A program made the position numbers and the translations under genes. A stretch of DNA of 50,166 nucleotides, from assembly GCF_000979455.1 (NCBI RefSeq), contig NZ_JJOY01000002.1:1-50166 (forward strand), read 5' to 3'. This DNA comes from Methanosarcina sp. 2.H.T.1A.6. Lineage in GTDB: Archaea > Halobacteriota > Methanosarcinia > Methanosarcinales > Methanosarcinaceae. This document shows, piece after piece, positions 37,883 to 46,381 of this stretch; the stretch's first letter is position 1; each line of letters opens with the position of its first letter. Below the pieces are notes generated by a model that was not told where the DNA came from, ran no database searches, and was given only the letters and a program-made list of their open reading frames with translations.

Positions 37883-39127
37883 TTATGAGAACATCTTGCT
37901 GAAGACTGAGGCTTTGAAATCTACAAGAGGTTTGAGCCTGTAATCTTCAAGAAGTACTTTGCGAGTATTTTCCACAGGAACGCTCAACGAAATTTCTTTT
38001 GTCCTTCCGTAACGGCCCTTGCTTACTACCACGGCATTCACTATGCCCAGCATGTCAAGTTCTGACATAAGGTCGGTGACCCTGCGCTGGGTAAGGATAT
38101 CCACGTCAATATGATGACAGAGCTGGCGGTAGACATTATACATCTCACCGGTTGTGATGTTCTTGCCTTCTCTTCCCCGATTCCTGAGCAGGATGATGCT
38201 GTAAAGCACAAGCTTGGACTGGGTAGGGAGAGTCCGCACGACTTCTACTACACGGTCGATTTCGATCTTCTCCTGCGCACGCCTTACATGTTCTTCGAGA
38301 ACTTGCGGCTGGTTTTCTCTCTCTGCAATTTCTCCTGAAACACGCAGAAGGTCAAGTGCCCGGCGGGCATCACCGTGTTCCTGGGCTGCAAAGGCTGCAC
38401 AGAGCGGGATTACCATTTCGCCCAGCACTCCGTCGTTGTAAGCCATTTTTGCCCTTTGCTTCAGGATATCGCTGATCTGCTCGGCATCATAAGGCGGAAA
38501 GATCAGTTCCTCTTCGCCCAGGGAACTTTTGACTCTGGGGTCCAGAAACTCTGTAAATTTGAGGTCGTTGGAAACCCCAATCATGCTGACCTTGGCTTTT
38601 TTGAGGTCGGTATTGATTCTTGAAAGGTTGTAGAGGACATCATCACCTTTCTTAATCAGCTTGTCAATTTCGTCCAGAATGATGATAATAACCTGATCTC
38701 TTGCATCGATTGCTTCCTTAAATTTCATGAAGACCTGATCCGTGGGCCACCCGGTCATAGGGACCTCTTCTTCGAAATGCCTGGCAAGGTTTGCAAGAAG
38801 CCTGTACTGAGTATCGATTACCTCACAGTTAATATAAACAACAGAGCAGAAAACGGACTTGTCTTCACTTACCCTTTCAAGTTCCTTTCCTACATATCTT
38901 GTCACTGCAGTCTTTCCTGTCCCTGTTTTCCCGTAAATGAGGACATTGGAAGGGGTCTCTCCCCTGAGTGCAGAAACCAGGATAGTTGCAAGACTGTTTA
39001 TCTGTTCGTTCCTGTGTAATAACAGGTCCGGTGTATAAGAAGGACGAAGAACCTCTTTGTTTTTAAAAATTGATTTTCCATCAAGTAATTTTTCGAATAA
39101 GCCGTCTAATGATTGAGCTTTTATCAT
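37883..39127 (-). CDS. cdc6: Orc1/Cdc6 replication initiator
   Basis: AAA+ origin-binding protein, 414 residues, the archaeal homolog of Orc1 and Cdc6. Walker A is GKTGTGKT (residues 66-73) and Walker B is IIIILDEID with Asp152 and Glu153. Sensor 1 (MIGVSNDLKF), the Arg-finger/sensor 2 helix region (HGDARRALDLLR) and a C-terminal winged helix that contacts ORB DNA follow. GAGGG lies 7 bases before the ATG. It faces away from a 2-kb gene-free region holding ORB-like motifs, the usual origin-plus-initiator arrangement in Archaea. ORB-like elements at 43.6-43.9 kb and 23.3-23.5 kb are further likely targets. Confidence 0.95.
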   Translation of the reverse strand: MIKAQSLDGLFEKLLDGKSIFKNKEVLRPSYTPDLLLHRNEQINSLATILVSALRGETPSNVLIYGKTGTGKTAVTRYVGKELERVSEDKSVFCSVVYINCEVIDTQYRLLANLARHFEEEVPMTGWPTDQVFMKFKEAIDARDQVIIIILDEIDKLIKKGDDVLYNLSRINTDLKKAKVSMIGVSNDLKFTEFLDPRVKSSLGEEELIFPPYDAEQISDILKQRAKMAYNDGVLGEMVIPLCAAFAAQEHGDARRALDLLRVSGEIAERENQPQVLEEHVRRAQEKIEIDRVVEVVRTLPTQSKLVLYSIILLRNRGREGKNITTGEMYNVYRQLCHHIDVDILTQRRVTDLMSELDMLGIVNAVVVSKGRYGRTKEISLSVPVENTRKVLLEDYRLKPLVDFKASVFSKMFS

Positions 39128-39633
39128 GAATGACCCTCTCGTATAAAAATTATAATATACAGATGCAACGGATTAAGATGGATTATATGTACGGTTTATA
39201 TGTACGGTTTAATACACAGATAGAGTATGCAAAGTTAAGAATTAATTAAAGAAGGTAAGGAGTTTCTGCACGCTTTATGAGTTCATACACGCCTTTTTCC
39301 TTTTTTAATTTTAAATTTTCAGTTTTATTATTACAGTTCCATATTTTAATCTTGATTTTTGAGTTCCATTTTCAGTCTTAATTTTTGAACTATAATTTTT
39401 TTAGTTTTAAGTCGTTGAGCTATAATTTTTTTAGTTTTAAGTTCTATTTTTCAGTCCCAATTATTAGGTCAAGTTTAAATGATTGAAAATCCTGATTAAG
39501 GAATCATATCACTGATTTTCCATGGATACAGATGAGAGAGAAAACTGTAAACATTTAAATCCAGACTTTGAAAGAGTTTTTGAACCATTTTCATTATTAC
39601 GAAGTTAGTATATTGAAAACTCAGAACACTATC

Positions 39634-39675
39634 CAGACAGAATATATCAGACAGAATATATCAGACAGAATATAT
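39634..39675. repeat. 14-bp tandem repeat, three units
   Basis: CAGACAGAATATAT repeated three times exactly, upstream of cdc6. Confidence 0.85.
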
Positions 39676-40095
39676 TAGACTAAATATGTTCAGACATAAT
39701 ATCACCCAGACATGGAAAAGATATATGTAAAGGCGTAATTGTTAATTTTCAAAGTGTCTGTCCCTCTTGATTCTCAGTAATTCTTGAAACCTGGTTTGTT
39801 GTTTTGTATAATTTTGATAAGTCAAACCTTATGGATGAGAGATTCACAAAGGGGAGATGGATAGATAAATGCATGTTTCTTAAAGTTAATGCCTGAATTT
39901 TTTATTTTCAACATGCAGGGGATAAACTGGAGAGTGAGTTACGCACTTTAAATCATCTCTTAAGCCCTGATAGAACCTGTAATCGGGATATTCTTTACCC
40001 AAAATTTTAGATGAAATTTATATATAAACATTTGATTTCAAAGTATATCTGCAGTAGATGCAATGGAAGCACACGGTATTAATAGTTATGGTAAA

Positions 40096-40117
40096 GCGCC
40101 CTGCATTTCCAATGGAA
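40096..40117 (-). promoter_or_regulatory. ORB-like motif upstream of cdc6
   Basis: Read on the - strand: TTCCATTGGAA then ATGCAGGGCGC. It matches the 23326 site in all but a few bases; the G-string is interrupted by C. Confidence 0.5.
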
Positions 40118-40258
40118 CTACTATTAACCTTAAAGACGCCGGGAATAAATCGCCACCAACAAACTAAGTTTTAAAAAAATGAGAGAGTTGTAATTCCAGA
40201 ACCCCCGAAGGTCAAATTTAAATCCCCTTTTTCGCATGGAAGAATATAGGAAAATTTT

Positions 40259-40280
40259 GAACCCCTTTACTTCCAATGAA
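40259..40280 (-). promoter_or_regulatory. ORB-like motif, second copy upstream of cdc6
   Basis: On the + strand: GAACCCC, TTTA, CTTCCAATGAA. The G-string half is intact and the dyad half is imperfect. A weaker copy, ATCCCC then CATGGAA, lies at 40222-40241 in the same orientation. Confidence 0.45.
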
Positions 40281-40900
40281 TGATAAAAAATATTTAGCAC
40301 AAAATAATAATGTGAGGGAAACAAACAGCCATACTAAAACGAAAGTGGATGTGTTAAAAATAAAAACAGTTTTGATGTAAATAAGATCGTCGATAACAAA
40401 ACTGTTGCTTAAGAAATAAATACAGTCTAACTGAAAATAAGGGACATACATCAAAAGTAACCATATTTAGGGAGTGTAAATACATAAAAATTGGCTATGT
40501 GTATGTAGCAACTTATAAATATTATTCAAATAGCATGTTTTTCAAAGTCCTATTGTTTTTTAAAGATTTATTAGTAGAATTGTAGATTGATTTTTAGAAT
40601 TGTTGATTGGTTTTTAGAATTGTTGATTTAATAATTTTTTACTGCAATTTCACTTATCGACTCAAGCTAAAAAAGAATTTTTGAAAATAAATCGAAAATG
40701 GTAATACTTTCTACAATTTTTTCCAACGCGCCGAAATAAAACGAACCGTTTATAATGTCTGGATAACAAAACAGTATTATAAAACTGCTATGAATTATTG
40801 CCCATAGAATAAATAGCATAAAATAAAATTGTGTTATAAATAATATACTTCTCTGAAAATAGCTACCGACAGAATCACTGTAACTAGCAAATTTACAGAT

Positions 40901-40984
40901 GAAAGTAACTTAGTGGAAGTAATCTTAGTGGAAGTAATCTGAGCGAAAGTAATCTTAGTGGAAGTAATCTGAGCGAAAGTAACG
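40901..40984. repeat. 15-bp tandem repeat, about 5.6 units
   Basis: Units alternate between GAAGTAATCTTAGTG and AAGTAATCTGAGCGA types, giving a higher-order 30-bp pattern in the right half. It lies between the cdc6-proximal ORB motifs and the symporter gene. Confidence 0.85.
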
Positions 40985-41093
40985 TTAACTGTAAAAAATG
41001 ACTTATCTACAGCTATTAGGACAGAGATCTGTAAGATAATGGAACCTGTGAAAACACAGGATATTTGTTAGATATAAGAAGCTTACAAGAAAT

Positions 41094-41147
41094 TTACTAA
41101 AAAACTGGAGTTCACTAAAAAACTGGAGTTTACTAAAAAACTGGAGT
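41094..41147 (+). repeat. 18-bp tandem repeat carrying three Shine-Dalgarno sites
   Basis: TTACTAAAAAACTGGAGT in three copies (the middle one with TCACT). Each contains GGAGT. The last is seven bases before the symporter ATG, the ideal spacing, and the others are 18 and 36 bases further upstream. Confidence 0.85.
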
Positions 41148-41153
41148 TAAATA

Positions 41154-42683
41154 ATGGTATCAGATAATTTTAGTATTGTACTTGTTTTCGCAGTATATCT
41201 GCTTTTTATGATCGCCATCGGAGTTCTCTATTATCGGAAAACGGAGAATCTTGCGGATTATATTTTAGGAGGAAGAAAGCTAAACAGCTGGGTTACTGCG
41301 CTGAGTTCGCAGGCGTCGGATATGAGCGGCTGGTTGCTAATGGGATTGCCGGGATATGCTTACCTGTCAGGAATGGAATCTATTTGGGTAGGAGTGGGTC
41401 TAGCTGCTGGAACTTACCTGAACTGGAAATTCGTTGCAAAAAAATTGCGCCAATATACCCAGATTGCAGGAGATTCCATTACCATTCCTGTATACTTTGA
41501 AAACAGGTTCAGAGACAAAAGCCATGCTTTGAGAATTATCTCATCCATTCTGATTCTGGTCTTTTTCCTGCTTTACACTTCCTCAGGACTTGTAGCAGGT
41601 GGAAAGCTTTTCAATACTGTTTTTGAAATTCCATATCAGCAATCTCTTCTTATCGGCGCACTGGTAATTATTAGCTACACATTTCTTGGAGGTTTCATGG
41701 CTGTCTGCTGGACTGACTTTTTCCAGGGCATGCTAATGGTCTGCGCCATTGTTTTCGTGCCCCTTGCAGCCTTAAAGGGAATGGGAGGTTATGAGTCGAC
41801 TGTAAGCCTGATTAAAAGTATAGATCCGCAGCTGCTTAACCCCTGGACTGCTCTTTCTGGAGGTTCAATTCCCCTTATCTCAAACCTGGCCTGGGGCCTG
41901 GGATACTTTGGTATGCCGCATATCCTGGTCCGTTTTATGGCCATAGAATCTCCTGACAAAATAAAGCAGGCAAGAATTATTGCAATGGTCTGGGTTATTA
42001 TCTCTCTGTTCTTTGCTGTAGCAGGCGGGATAATCGGAAGAGCTTACCTCTATCCTGAGTTTCTTGGAGAAGCGGGAAGCGAAACTATCTTTATGGTGAT
42101 GGTAAACAGTACGTTTACTCCTATTATTGCAGGAATTCTCCTTGCGGCTATCCTTGCAGCTATTATGAGTACTGCTGATTCCCAGCTTCTTGTGGCTGCT
42201 TCTGCCTTTACCGAAGATATCTACAGGATAATAGTAAAAAGGGATGCAGGAGAAAAAGAGCTCGTCTGGATGGGCAGGCTTGCAGTTATTGGAATTTCAG
42301 CAATTGCTTATCTAATAGCAAGAGATCCGAATAACTCGGTTATGGGTCTGGTCTCATATGCCTGGGCAGGATTTGGAGCTGCCTTTGGGCCTGTTATCCT
42401 CTTCTCTCTTTTCTGGAGAAAAACAACCAGAAATGGAGCGCTCGGAGGAATGATTGTCGGCGGTCTCGTCGTTATCGTCTGGAAGCAGCTCTCAGGTGGA
42501 ATTTTTGACATATATGAAATTGTCCCTGGCTTCGTCCTCTCATGCATAACAATCTACCTCCTCAGTATTCTGGATAAGAAAGGTCCTGCAGAAGAAATCC
42601 TCAAAGAATTCGACCGCGTAAACCATATAAATCTCCATGGAAATACTGTTCACAAAGAAGATATTGGACCTCTCGAAACCTGA
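41154..42683 (+). CDS. putP: Sodium/solute symporter, PutP-like
   Basis: A 509-residue membrane protein of the sodium:solute symporter (SSS) family, closest in pattern to sodium/proline symporter PutP. About 13 hydrophobic segments are visible. Family signatures include SDMSGWLLMGLPG in helix 2 (sodium/substrate site), YLNWKFVAKKLR, and ILAAIMSTADSQLLVAAS in helix 8. It imports proline or a related compatible solute or amino acid using the sodium gradient. The ribosome site lies in the third unit of a tandem repeat. The flanking 2-kb gene-free regions put it between two predicted origin elements. Specificity for proline is an inference from overall similarity. Confidence 0.88.
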   Translation: MVSDNFSIVLVFAVYLLFMIAIGVLYYRKTENLADYILGGRKLNSWVTALSSQASDMSGWLLMGLPGYAYLSGMESIWVGVGLAAGTYLNWKFVAKKLRQYTQIAGDSITIPVYFENRFRDKSHALRIISSILILVFFLLYTSSGLVAGGKLFNTVFEIPYQQSLLIGALVIISYTFLGGFMAVCWTDFFQGMLMVCAIVFVPLAALKGMGGYESTVSLIKSIDPQLLNPWTALSGGSIPLISNLAWGLGYFGMPHILVRFMAIESPDKIKQARIIAMVWVIISLFFAVAGGIIGRAYLYPEFLGEAGSETIFMVMVNSTFTPIIAGILLAAILAAIMSTADSQLLVAASAFTEDIYRIIVKRDAGEKELVWMGRLAVIGISAIAYLIARDPNNSVMGLVSYAWAGFGAAFGPVILFSLFWRKTTRNGALGGMIVGGLVVIVWKQLSGGIFDIYEIVPGFVLSCITIYLLSILDKKGPAEEILKEFDRVNHINLHGNTVHKEDIGPLET

Positions 42684-42757
42684 CCTGAGCAAAAGATATG
42701 AGAAAAATTTCCCTTGATCCCGGAACTGCTTCTCAATTCATACGTTATAAAATACCC

Positions 42758-42775
42758 CCGCCAGCTTGCTGGCGG
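42758..42775. terminator. Perfect 8-bp palindromic hairpin
   Basis: CCGCCAGC-TT-GCTGGCGG, about 75 bp after the symporter stop, followed by pyrimidines. It may be a terminator, but a related element after mfnA (45986-46012) suggests a small dispersed repeat family. Confidence 0.55.
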
Positions 42776-42960
42776 TGTCTCTTCCCCCATAAAAAAAGGA
42801 AGGGCATGAAAAAGAGTGGAATAATTTTCAGGGCATTTTATTCTATTTTAATTTTGTCTTGTTTGTATTCCTACCAACTGTTTTTTTATCGCTTTTAATT
42901 TTTATCTTTCCTTCCATTTTATCCTCTATTTTTTTACTCTAAAAGACCAGACTGATGTCA

Positions 42961-43046
42961 GAAGATAAAAACACAGAAGATAAAAACACAGAAGATAAAA
43001 ACACAGAAGATAAAAACACAGAAGATAAAAACACAGAAGATAAAAG
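42961..43046. repeat. 15-bp tandem repeat, about six units
   Basis: GAAGATAAAAACACA in five exact copies and a sixth partial copy ending GATAAAAGCG. It lies on the left flank of the predicted origin core. Confidence 0.9.
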
Positions 43047-43612
43047 CGATCCAAGATGGCTATTATGGCCATTATGGCCATTATGATGATTATGGCTGTA
43101 AGGGACAAAATTTAGGATTTCGAGACTTTAGAATTTTGAGCTAACTATTATTGATTTCTTTGGCATGAAAGTACTTTATTTGAAAATACTATGATTTGAA
43201 AAGTACTATGATTTCTTTTTGCCTGTTATTTGAATAATTTCATGTTTTTTACTAAAAAACATAAATGAAGTAAAGACTGACAATCAAAAGATTAAAACTT
43301 CAAATTGAAGTTTGCAAAAACGAGATTTTGAAGATTAAACTTTAGGATTTTTAGGATTTTAGTAATTTTAGGATTTTAGTAATTTTAGGATTTAAATATT
43401 TACTTTTAGTATTTGGTTTCCAGATTAAGATATAAAGTTACGTTTTTTGAAAGATTAAGGTTAAAATTTAGGTTTTAGATTGGAATGTAAAAAACTAAAG
43501 TTTCGTCGAAGTTTTGAAATTAAAATTTCACTTGAATTTCAAGATTGATTTATTCTGGAGGAGTCTTATTGGTTATATGAAATATTGAACTGATAGAATA
43601 AGATATTTTCAA

Positions 43613-43634
43613 GACCCCTTTATTTCCATTGGAA
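43613..43634 (-). promoter_or_regulatory. ORB-like motif, left outer
   Basis: On the - strand: TTCCAATGGAA then ATAAAGGGGTC, 20 of 22 positions in agreement with the consensus built from the window's own copies. Confidence 0.6.
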
Positions 43635-43650
43635 TGTATATATACCCCCC

Positions 43651-43673
43651 GGACCCCATTGTTTCCACTGAAA
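43651..43673 (-). promoter_or_regulatory. ORB-like motif, left inner
   Basis: On the - strand: TTTCAGTGGAA then ACAATGGGGTCC. The ACAA part is nearer to the AAAC seen in published archaeal ORBs. A CCCCCC run separates it from the outer copy by 16 bp. Confidence 0.55.
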
Positions 43674-43908
43674 CGTGTTTGGGATTTGCTGGAACAAAAT
43701 AAAATATAATTTTATTTTGATAAGGGAACAAAATAATGTTGTTTTGTTATAACATTAAATGTATATATACTTTGTTATGAATATGTAAAAATTCGGACTT
43801 AAAATACATAAAATAGTTTTAATTATAGAATTTAAATAAATATATTATTTTAAACACGTTTATATAAATATCTCTGGCAAAACATGTTATTCCAACTCTC
43901 AACATCCT

Positions 43909-43930
43909 CTCCAGTAGAAATGAAGGGGTC
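43909..43930 (+). promoter_or_regulatory. ORB-like motif, right, inverted
   Basis: CTCCAGTAGAA then ATGAAGGGGTC. Opposite orientation to the two left copies, with the AT-rich core between. Confidence 0.6.
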
Positions 43931-44474
43931 CCTCTCAAACAAACCAATTCTTAAGGTAAAATTATCCTTAATAATTTAAGGATCAATATTTTTCATTTAC
44001 AGAGAACCTCTAGACAGTCTCCAGCAATATAAAAAAAGTATACAAAAATCATTAAATAATATACAAATTTCTTTTAGAGCTATTAAAATAAATGGTGTTT
44101 ATTAATAATCTCTGAATTAATTAAACTAATCTAAAAAGTTAATCTAAGAACCTATATAGTTACTTTTACTTTTCTCTTTTATGTCCTTAATTATTCTCCT
44201 GCTTTTTCTTTCCTTCCCCTTTCACTTGATTTATTTCAAAAGTTGATGATTTTGTTGAGTATTTCTCAAAGCCCTTCTTTTATTTTAATTTTTTCTTGCT
44301 CTTTTTTCTTTCTTTTTTCCAATCTCTTTTTTGTTTTCAGTTCTTTTTTCGTAGTTATCCAACCTCTATTAATCAGTCTATTGATATTGTTTTTGTCGAA
44401 TAAGAGATATATTACTAACTTACATAAACTGAAAAAACACAACCAATAACCAACAATTAAAGAAAATCAATTCA

Positions 44475-44552
44475 TAGAGCTTTGCTCGTTGGATCTTAAT
44501 TAAGATGGATAGTGATGCTGTTTTGCTAAGGCTAAACAGTTACCTTTTTTCC
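44475..44552 (+). other. Hairpin cluster with T-run, possible RNA 3' end
   Basis: It contains GAGC-TTT-GCTC, a 14-bp palindrome ATCTTAATTAAGAT (44493-44506 region) and CTGTTTTGC-TAAG-GCTAAACAG (44518-44539, one mismatch), then CCTTTTTTCC. This looks like the end of a short structured transcript or a stand-alone terminator. No promoter is convincing. Confidence 0.3.
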
Positions 44553-44750
44553 TTGTTTTTCAATTTTTCAAATCATTCCACTATTTCTATTTTCTTTTAA
44601 CCATATTCCTTTTTGTTCATATTTTATTCAAATATATCCATAATTACTGACTAATTTAAGCTATTTTGGACTTTTATAAAGTCCAGGAGATCAATTTTTC
44701 GAGGTTTATTCCATAAGTCTTTTAAATAAAACTGGTTTTACTTTATCTAT

Positions 44751-45938
44751 ATGAATGTGCAGGGTCTTTCTGAAAGAGAGATATTTTCCTACCTGGAAAA
44801 TGCAAAGTCAGAGGATACGGATTATTATCGGGTTTTAAGTTCAATGTGTACTCACCCTCATAAGATCGCAACCGAGGCTCACAGGCTCTTTATTGAGGCT
44901 AACCTGGGTGATACCGGGCTTTTTGCCGGAGCCCACAGGCTTGAGCAGGAGGTTGTCAGGATGCTTGGGGAGCTTCTTCATGCTCCTTCAATTGATGTTC
45001 CTTCCGGAGACTCATGTGAGAGTTCGGTTTGCGGTTACCTTACTACAGGAGGTACCGAATCCAATATTCAGGCTGTAAGAGGAATGAAAAACCTTGTGAC
45101 CGCAGGAAAGGAAGGGTTGAAAGGAACTCCAAATATTGTAATTCCTGAATCGGCTCATTTTTCTTTTGATAAGGTTGCCGACATGATGGGTATAGAGGTT
45201 AGAAGGGCTTCACTGGATTCGGAGTTTAAGGTGGACCTCACTTCTGTTGAAAGTCATATAAATGCAAACACCATAGGACTCGTAGGGATAGCAGGAAATA
45301 CTGAGTTTGGCCAGGTGGATCCTATTGACGAACTCTCGGAAATAGCTCTTGAAAACGAGATTTTCCTGCATGTTGATGCGGCTTTCGGAGGTTTTGTAAT
45401 TCCTTTCCTCGAAAAACCCCGGTCTTTTGATTTCAAAGTGCCAGGCGTTACTTCCATTGCTATAGACCCCCACAAGATGGGCCTGTCCACAATCCCGTCA
45501 GGTGCTCTGCTTTTCAGATCCCCTTCTTTCATGGACTCCCTTAAGGTAAATACTCCATACCTTACCACAAAATCCCAGTTCACACTTACGGGCACCAGGA
45601 GCGGAGCCTCAGCTGCCGCTACCTGCGCTGTCATGAAATATCTTGGCCATGAAGGTTACAGAAAGAATGTGCAATACTGCATGCAGCTCACCGTAAAGCT
45701 AGTCACAGAAGCTCGAAAAATCGGTTTCGAACCCCTGCTTGAACCCGTAATGAACGTAGTTGCTCTGAAAGTCCCTGACCCTGATCTTGTCAGAGAACAG
45801 CTTCTTGAAAGATTCGGCTGGAATGTCTCAATCACCCGCACACCAAGAGCCCTCCGTCTAGTCCTTATGCCGCATAATACCCCGGAAGACATCGAAATAT
45901 TTTTGCAGGATCTTAAAAAAGTGACAGCAGAAATTTAA
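44751..45938 (+). CDS. mfnA: L-tyrosine/L-aspartate decarboxylase MfnA
   Basis: PLP-dependent group II decarboxylase, 395 residues. In methanogens it makes tyramine for methanofuran and can make beta-alanine for coenzyme A. The PLP Lys242 lies in SIAIDPHKMGLS, the cofactor Asp in HVDAAFGGF, and GYLTTGGTESNIQAVRGMK is the phosphate/active-site segment. HKIATEAHRLF near the N-terminus matches the archaeal MfnA group. A TATA-like TTTTAAATA (44718-44726) would start transcription about at the ATG, and no ribosome site is present, so the message may be leaderless. It is a methanogen marker gene in this window. The predicted origin core lies about 0.8 kb upstream. Confidence 0.93.
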   Translation: MNVQGLSEREIFSYLENAKSEDTDYYRVLSSMCTHPHKIATEAHRLFIEANLGDTGLFAGAHRLEQEVVRMLGELLHAPSIDVPSGDSCESSVCGYLTTGGTESNIQAVRGMKNLVTAGKEGLKGTPNIVIPESAHFSFDKVADMMGIEVRRASLDSEFKVDLTSVESHINANTIGLVGIAGNTEFGQVDPIDELSEIALENEIFLHVDAAFGGFVIPFLEKPRSFDFKVPGVTSIAIDPHKMGLSTIPSGALLFRSPSFMDSLKVNTPYLTTKSQFTLTGTRSGASAAATCAVMKYLGHEGYRKNVQYCMQLTVKLVTEARKIGFEPLLEPVMNVVALKVPDPDLVREQLLERFGWNVSITRTPRALRLVLMPHNTPEDIEIFLQDLKKVTAEI

Positions 45939-45985
45939 AGTTACTGCTTTTTATTTTTATTCTCACTTTCGTTTTTTTCAGTCGA

Positions 45986-46012
45986 ATACCACGCAGCTTG
46001 CTGCAGGGTGCA
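45986..46012. repeat. Small palindromic intergenic element
   Basis: AATACCACGCAGCTTGCTGC continuing to GGGTGCAC. Compare AATACCCCCGCCAGCTTGCT continuing to GGCGGTGTC at 42751-42779. The two share AATACC, CAGCTTGCTG and GG-TG, so they look like copies of one element. Confidence 0.45.
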
Positions 46013-46201
46013 CCAGCGAAACTTTGATTTTTTTCCTGTTTTCCTTTTCCCCGTTTTTCAATTTTGCGCAAGCAAATATCTATAGTATTATTGCTAAATA
46101 GTAAATAGGATCAGCTACGCTTAATAATGAATTTAAATAATTGGGGAGGGAATTAGCTGATTTTTTTGTTTAATAAAAAACCTGGAACTTTTACGAATCA
46201 C

Positions 46202-46286
46202 AGCTTTTTAACCGGAGCTTTTTAACTGGAGCTTTTTAACTGGAGTTTTTTAACCGGAGCTTTTTAACTGGAGTTTTTTTGACTGG
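46202..46286. repeat. 14-bp tandem repeat with T tracts, six units
   Basis: AGCTTTTTAACTGG or AGTTTTTTAACCGG repeated six times (the last with one extra base). Each unit gives a T5-T7 run on the + strand, a possible array of archaeal termination signals for the preceding gene. Confidence 0.85.
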
Positions 46287-46381
46287 TATTCAGGAATATA
46301 CGTTTCATATATGTTTCACATATATTTCATCTAATTTCATCAAGTGTCTATATTAGTTAAATAAAGGGGGCCTTTTAATTC

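Larger units (their letters stand above)
39128..41153. other. 2-kb gene-free region upstream of cdc6
   Basis: No credible gene on either strand. Very AT-rich, with many direct repeats: a 22-bp repeat with 30-bp period (39391-39412 and 39421-39442), a 14-bp repeat (39634-39675), TTTTTAGAATTGTTGATT repeats (about 40570-40625), a 15-bp array (40901-40984) and an 18-bp array (41094-41147). Two ORB-like motifs and one degenerate copy lie at 40096-40280, all with the G-string on the left. It is probably part of the origin region. Confidence 0.65.
43613..43930. other. oriC: Putative replication origin core (ORBs flanking AT-rich DUE)
   Basis: Three ORB-like motifs: two with the G-string on the left (43613-43634, 43651-43673) and one with the G-string on the right (43909-43930), so they are inverted around about 235 bp of extremely AT-rich DNA (43674-43908). 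Inverted ORBs flanking a duplex unwinding element are the standard archaeal origin design. The initiator gene is 4.5 kb away, across the symporter. Function is inferred; it rests on motif and layout only. Confidence 0.6.
42684..44750. other. 2-kb gene-free region holding the predicted origin core
   Basis: No credible gene. In order: palindromic hairpin (42758-42775), 15-bp array (42961-43046), GGCCATTAT repeats (about 43058-43085), TTTTAGGATTTTAG repeats (about 43340-43400), ORB-like motifs flanking AT-rich DNA (43613-43930), and a hairpin with T-run (44518-44552). Hydrophobic T-rich frames (for example 44243-44449) look accidental. Confidence 0.65.
45939..46381. other. Intergenic region mfnA to M50 protease gene
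   Basis: It holds a GCAGC-TT-GCTGC hairpin in an element resembling the one after the symporter (45986-46012), AT-rich DNA, then a 14-bp T-tract repeat (46202-46286) and a GGGGG ribosome-like site 10-15 bases before the next ATG. No gene seen. Confidence 0.55.

Noticed and set aside
40130-40454. Two overlapping hydrophobic frames on the - strand upstream of cdc6
   Set aside because: They overlap ORB-like motifs, are built from AT-rich codons and lack ribosome sites.
42698-42898. 66-codon frame after the symporter gene
   Set aside because: It runs through the perfect terminator-like hairpin and has no conserved features.
44243-44449. 68-codon hydrophobic frame
   Set aside because: Translation of T-rich DNA giving Phe/Leu/Ser runs; no ribosome site.
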